From Lachnospiraceae bacterium (GTDB taxonomy: Bacteria; Bacillota; Clostridia; Lachnospirales; Lachnospiraceae), in contig CAAEUM010000197.1 of assembly GCA_900759225.1 (NCBI GenBank), positions 1 through 20,860 of the forward strand: a DNA stretch of 20,860 bases. Reading direction: 5' to 3'. The translations under genes were made by a program, and so were the position numbers. The notes under the pieces were generated by a model. The model was not told where the DNA came from. It did no database searches and worked only from the letters and a program-made list of their open reading frames with translations. Of the stretch, positions 20,515 through 20,860 are shown piece after piece (position 1 is the stretch's first letter; every line of letters starts with the position of its first letter).

Positions 20515-20860
20515 GTGCGCCTGGCGGCGCACGTTTTCTAACGGGTGAAAGTCCCGAATCCGCCCGGCAGTGGGAAGGATATAGCCGAAGGCAAGGGTGT
20601 CCTCGCGAGAGGGATCTGAAGGAAGCCGGATGTGGGAACAGACTAACCACGGGCAAATCTCCGGTCTGACGAACAGAAATCACATATAAGGTATTTCGTG
20701 AGGGTAAGACTGCAGAGCAAGCCGAAGCCCAATAACTGCACGGAATCACGGGGGATAAATGTGGCAGATGGATAGAGAGAAAGAAACGTGTGGTACCCAA
20801 CTGGGGCTTCTATGATATAGCCACAGCATATCAGTCTATGCACGTCAACTATTGAAACCG
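20515..20860 (+). mobile_element. Group II intron, class C type, 5' part (partial)
   Basis: The sequence from 20515 begins GTGCG, the group II 5' signature. Hallmarks of the domain I to III core of bacterial class C introns follow: GGTGAAAGTCCCGAA, GCAAGGGTGTCC, GATCTGAAGGAAGC and GGTCTGACGAACAGAAA. These match my memory of group IIC introns such as the Bacillus halodurans one. It is inserted 6 nt after the hairpin of the yerC terminator and in the same orientation, the known target preference of class C introns. No reverse-transcriptase gene is seen before the window ends. The last bases (TTGAAACCG) resemble the beginning of a domain V, which would make this an ORF-less copy, but too little is visible to decide. 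Open frames inside it are not genes. Confidence 0.85.

Noticed and set aside
20438..20843. Antisense open frames inside the group II intron
   Set aside because: They lie on the opposite strand of conserved intron RNA; such frames are common false gene calls.

Overview
The window looks like chromosomal DNA from a gut-type anaerobic member of the Clostridia, most likely Lachnospiraceae. Base composition is moderate. Shine-Dalgarno sites are strong, and several promoters are close to TTGACA/TATAAT consensus. Firmicute-typical families (DUF1836, YerC/TrpR-like, DUF3343) sit beside a selenium/molybdenum purine-catabolism cluster. Species cannot be fixed from the sequence alone.

Region 1 (1-9892) is the main find: a divergent locus for anaerobic purine (urate/xanthine) degradation. 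On the minus strand a YheO-PAS/HTH regulator is followed by the start of ygeX (2,3-diaminopropionate ammonia-lyase, cut by the window edge). On the plus strand run ssnA (amidohydrolase), ygfK (large Fe-S/FAD/NAD(P)H oxidoreductase), a small DUF3343 Se/S-carrier-like protein, a xanthine-dehydrogenase-type molybdenum hydroxylase with fused 2Fe-2S domains, and hydA (dihydropyrimidinase/hydantoinase). Together they suggest hydroxylase chemistry with electrons passed through YgfK, hydrolytic deamination and ring opening by SsnA and HydA, and release of pyruvate and ammonia from diaminopropionate by YgeX. No separate FAD subunit (ygfM-like), ygeW or ygeY is in view. The roughly 310 bp divergent region carries an AT-rich 14 bp direct repeat and a structured ssnA leader.

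Region 2 (9893-13290) has a strikingly perfect 23 bp inverted repeat and a 17 bp palindrome. These are followed by a minus-strand DUF1836 gene with a perfect consensus promoter, and a minus-strand operon of an SLC13-type permease and an alpha/beta-hydrolase.

Region 3 (13262-17536, plus) starts with two LysR-type regulators overlapping by 4 nt, divergent from the permease operon. A MATE exporter and an EamA/DMT transporter follow.

Region 4 (17533-20508) is housekeeping-like: a NagD-type HAD phosphatase, a cold-shock protein with a strong promoter, A/T-tract upstream element and long leader, a Cof-type HAD phosphatase, and the TrpR-like regulator YerC with a clear terminator.

Region 5 (20515-20860) is the 5' part of a group II intron, class C by its conserved sequence. 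It is inserted directly after the yerC terminator, which is the preferred site of group IIC introns, and runs off the window. No tRNA, rRNA or CRISPR array was seen.
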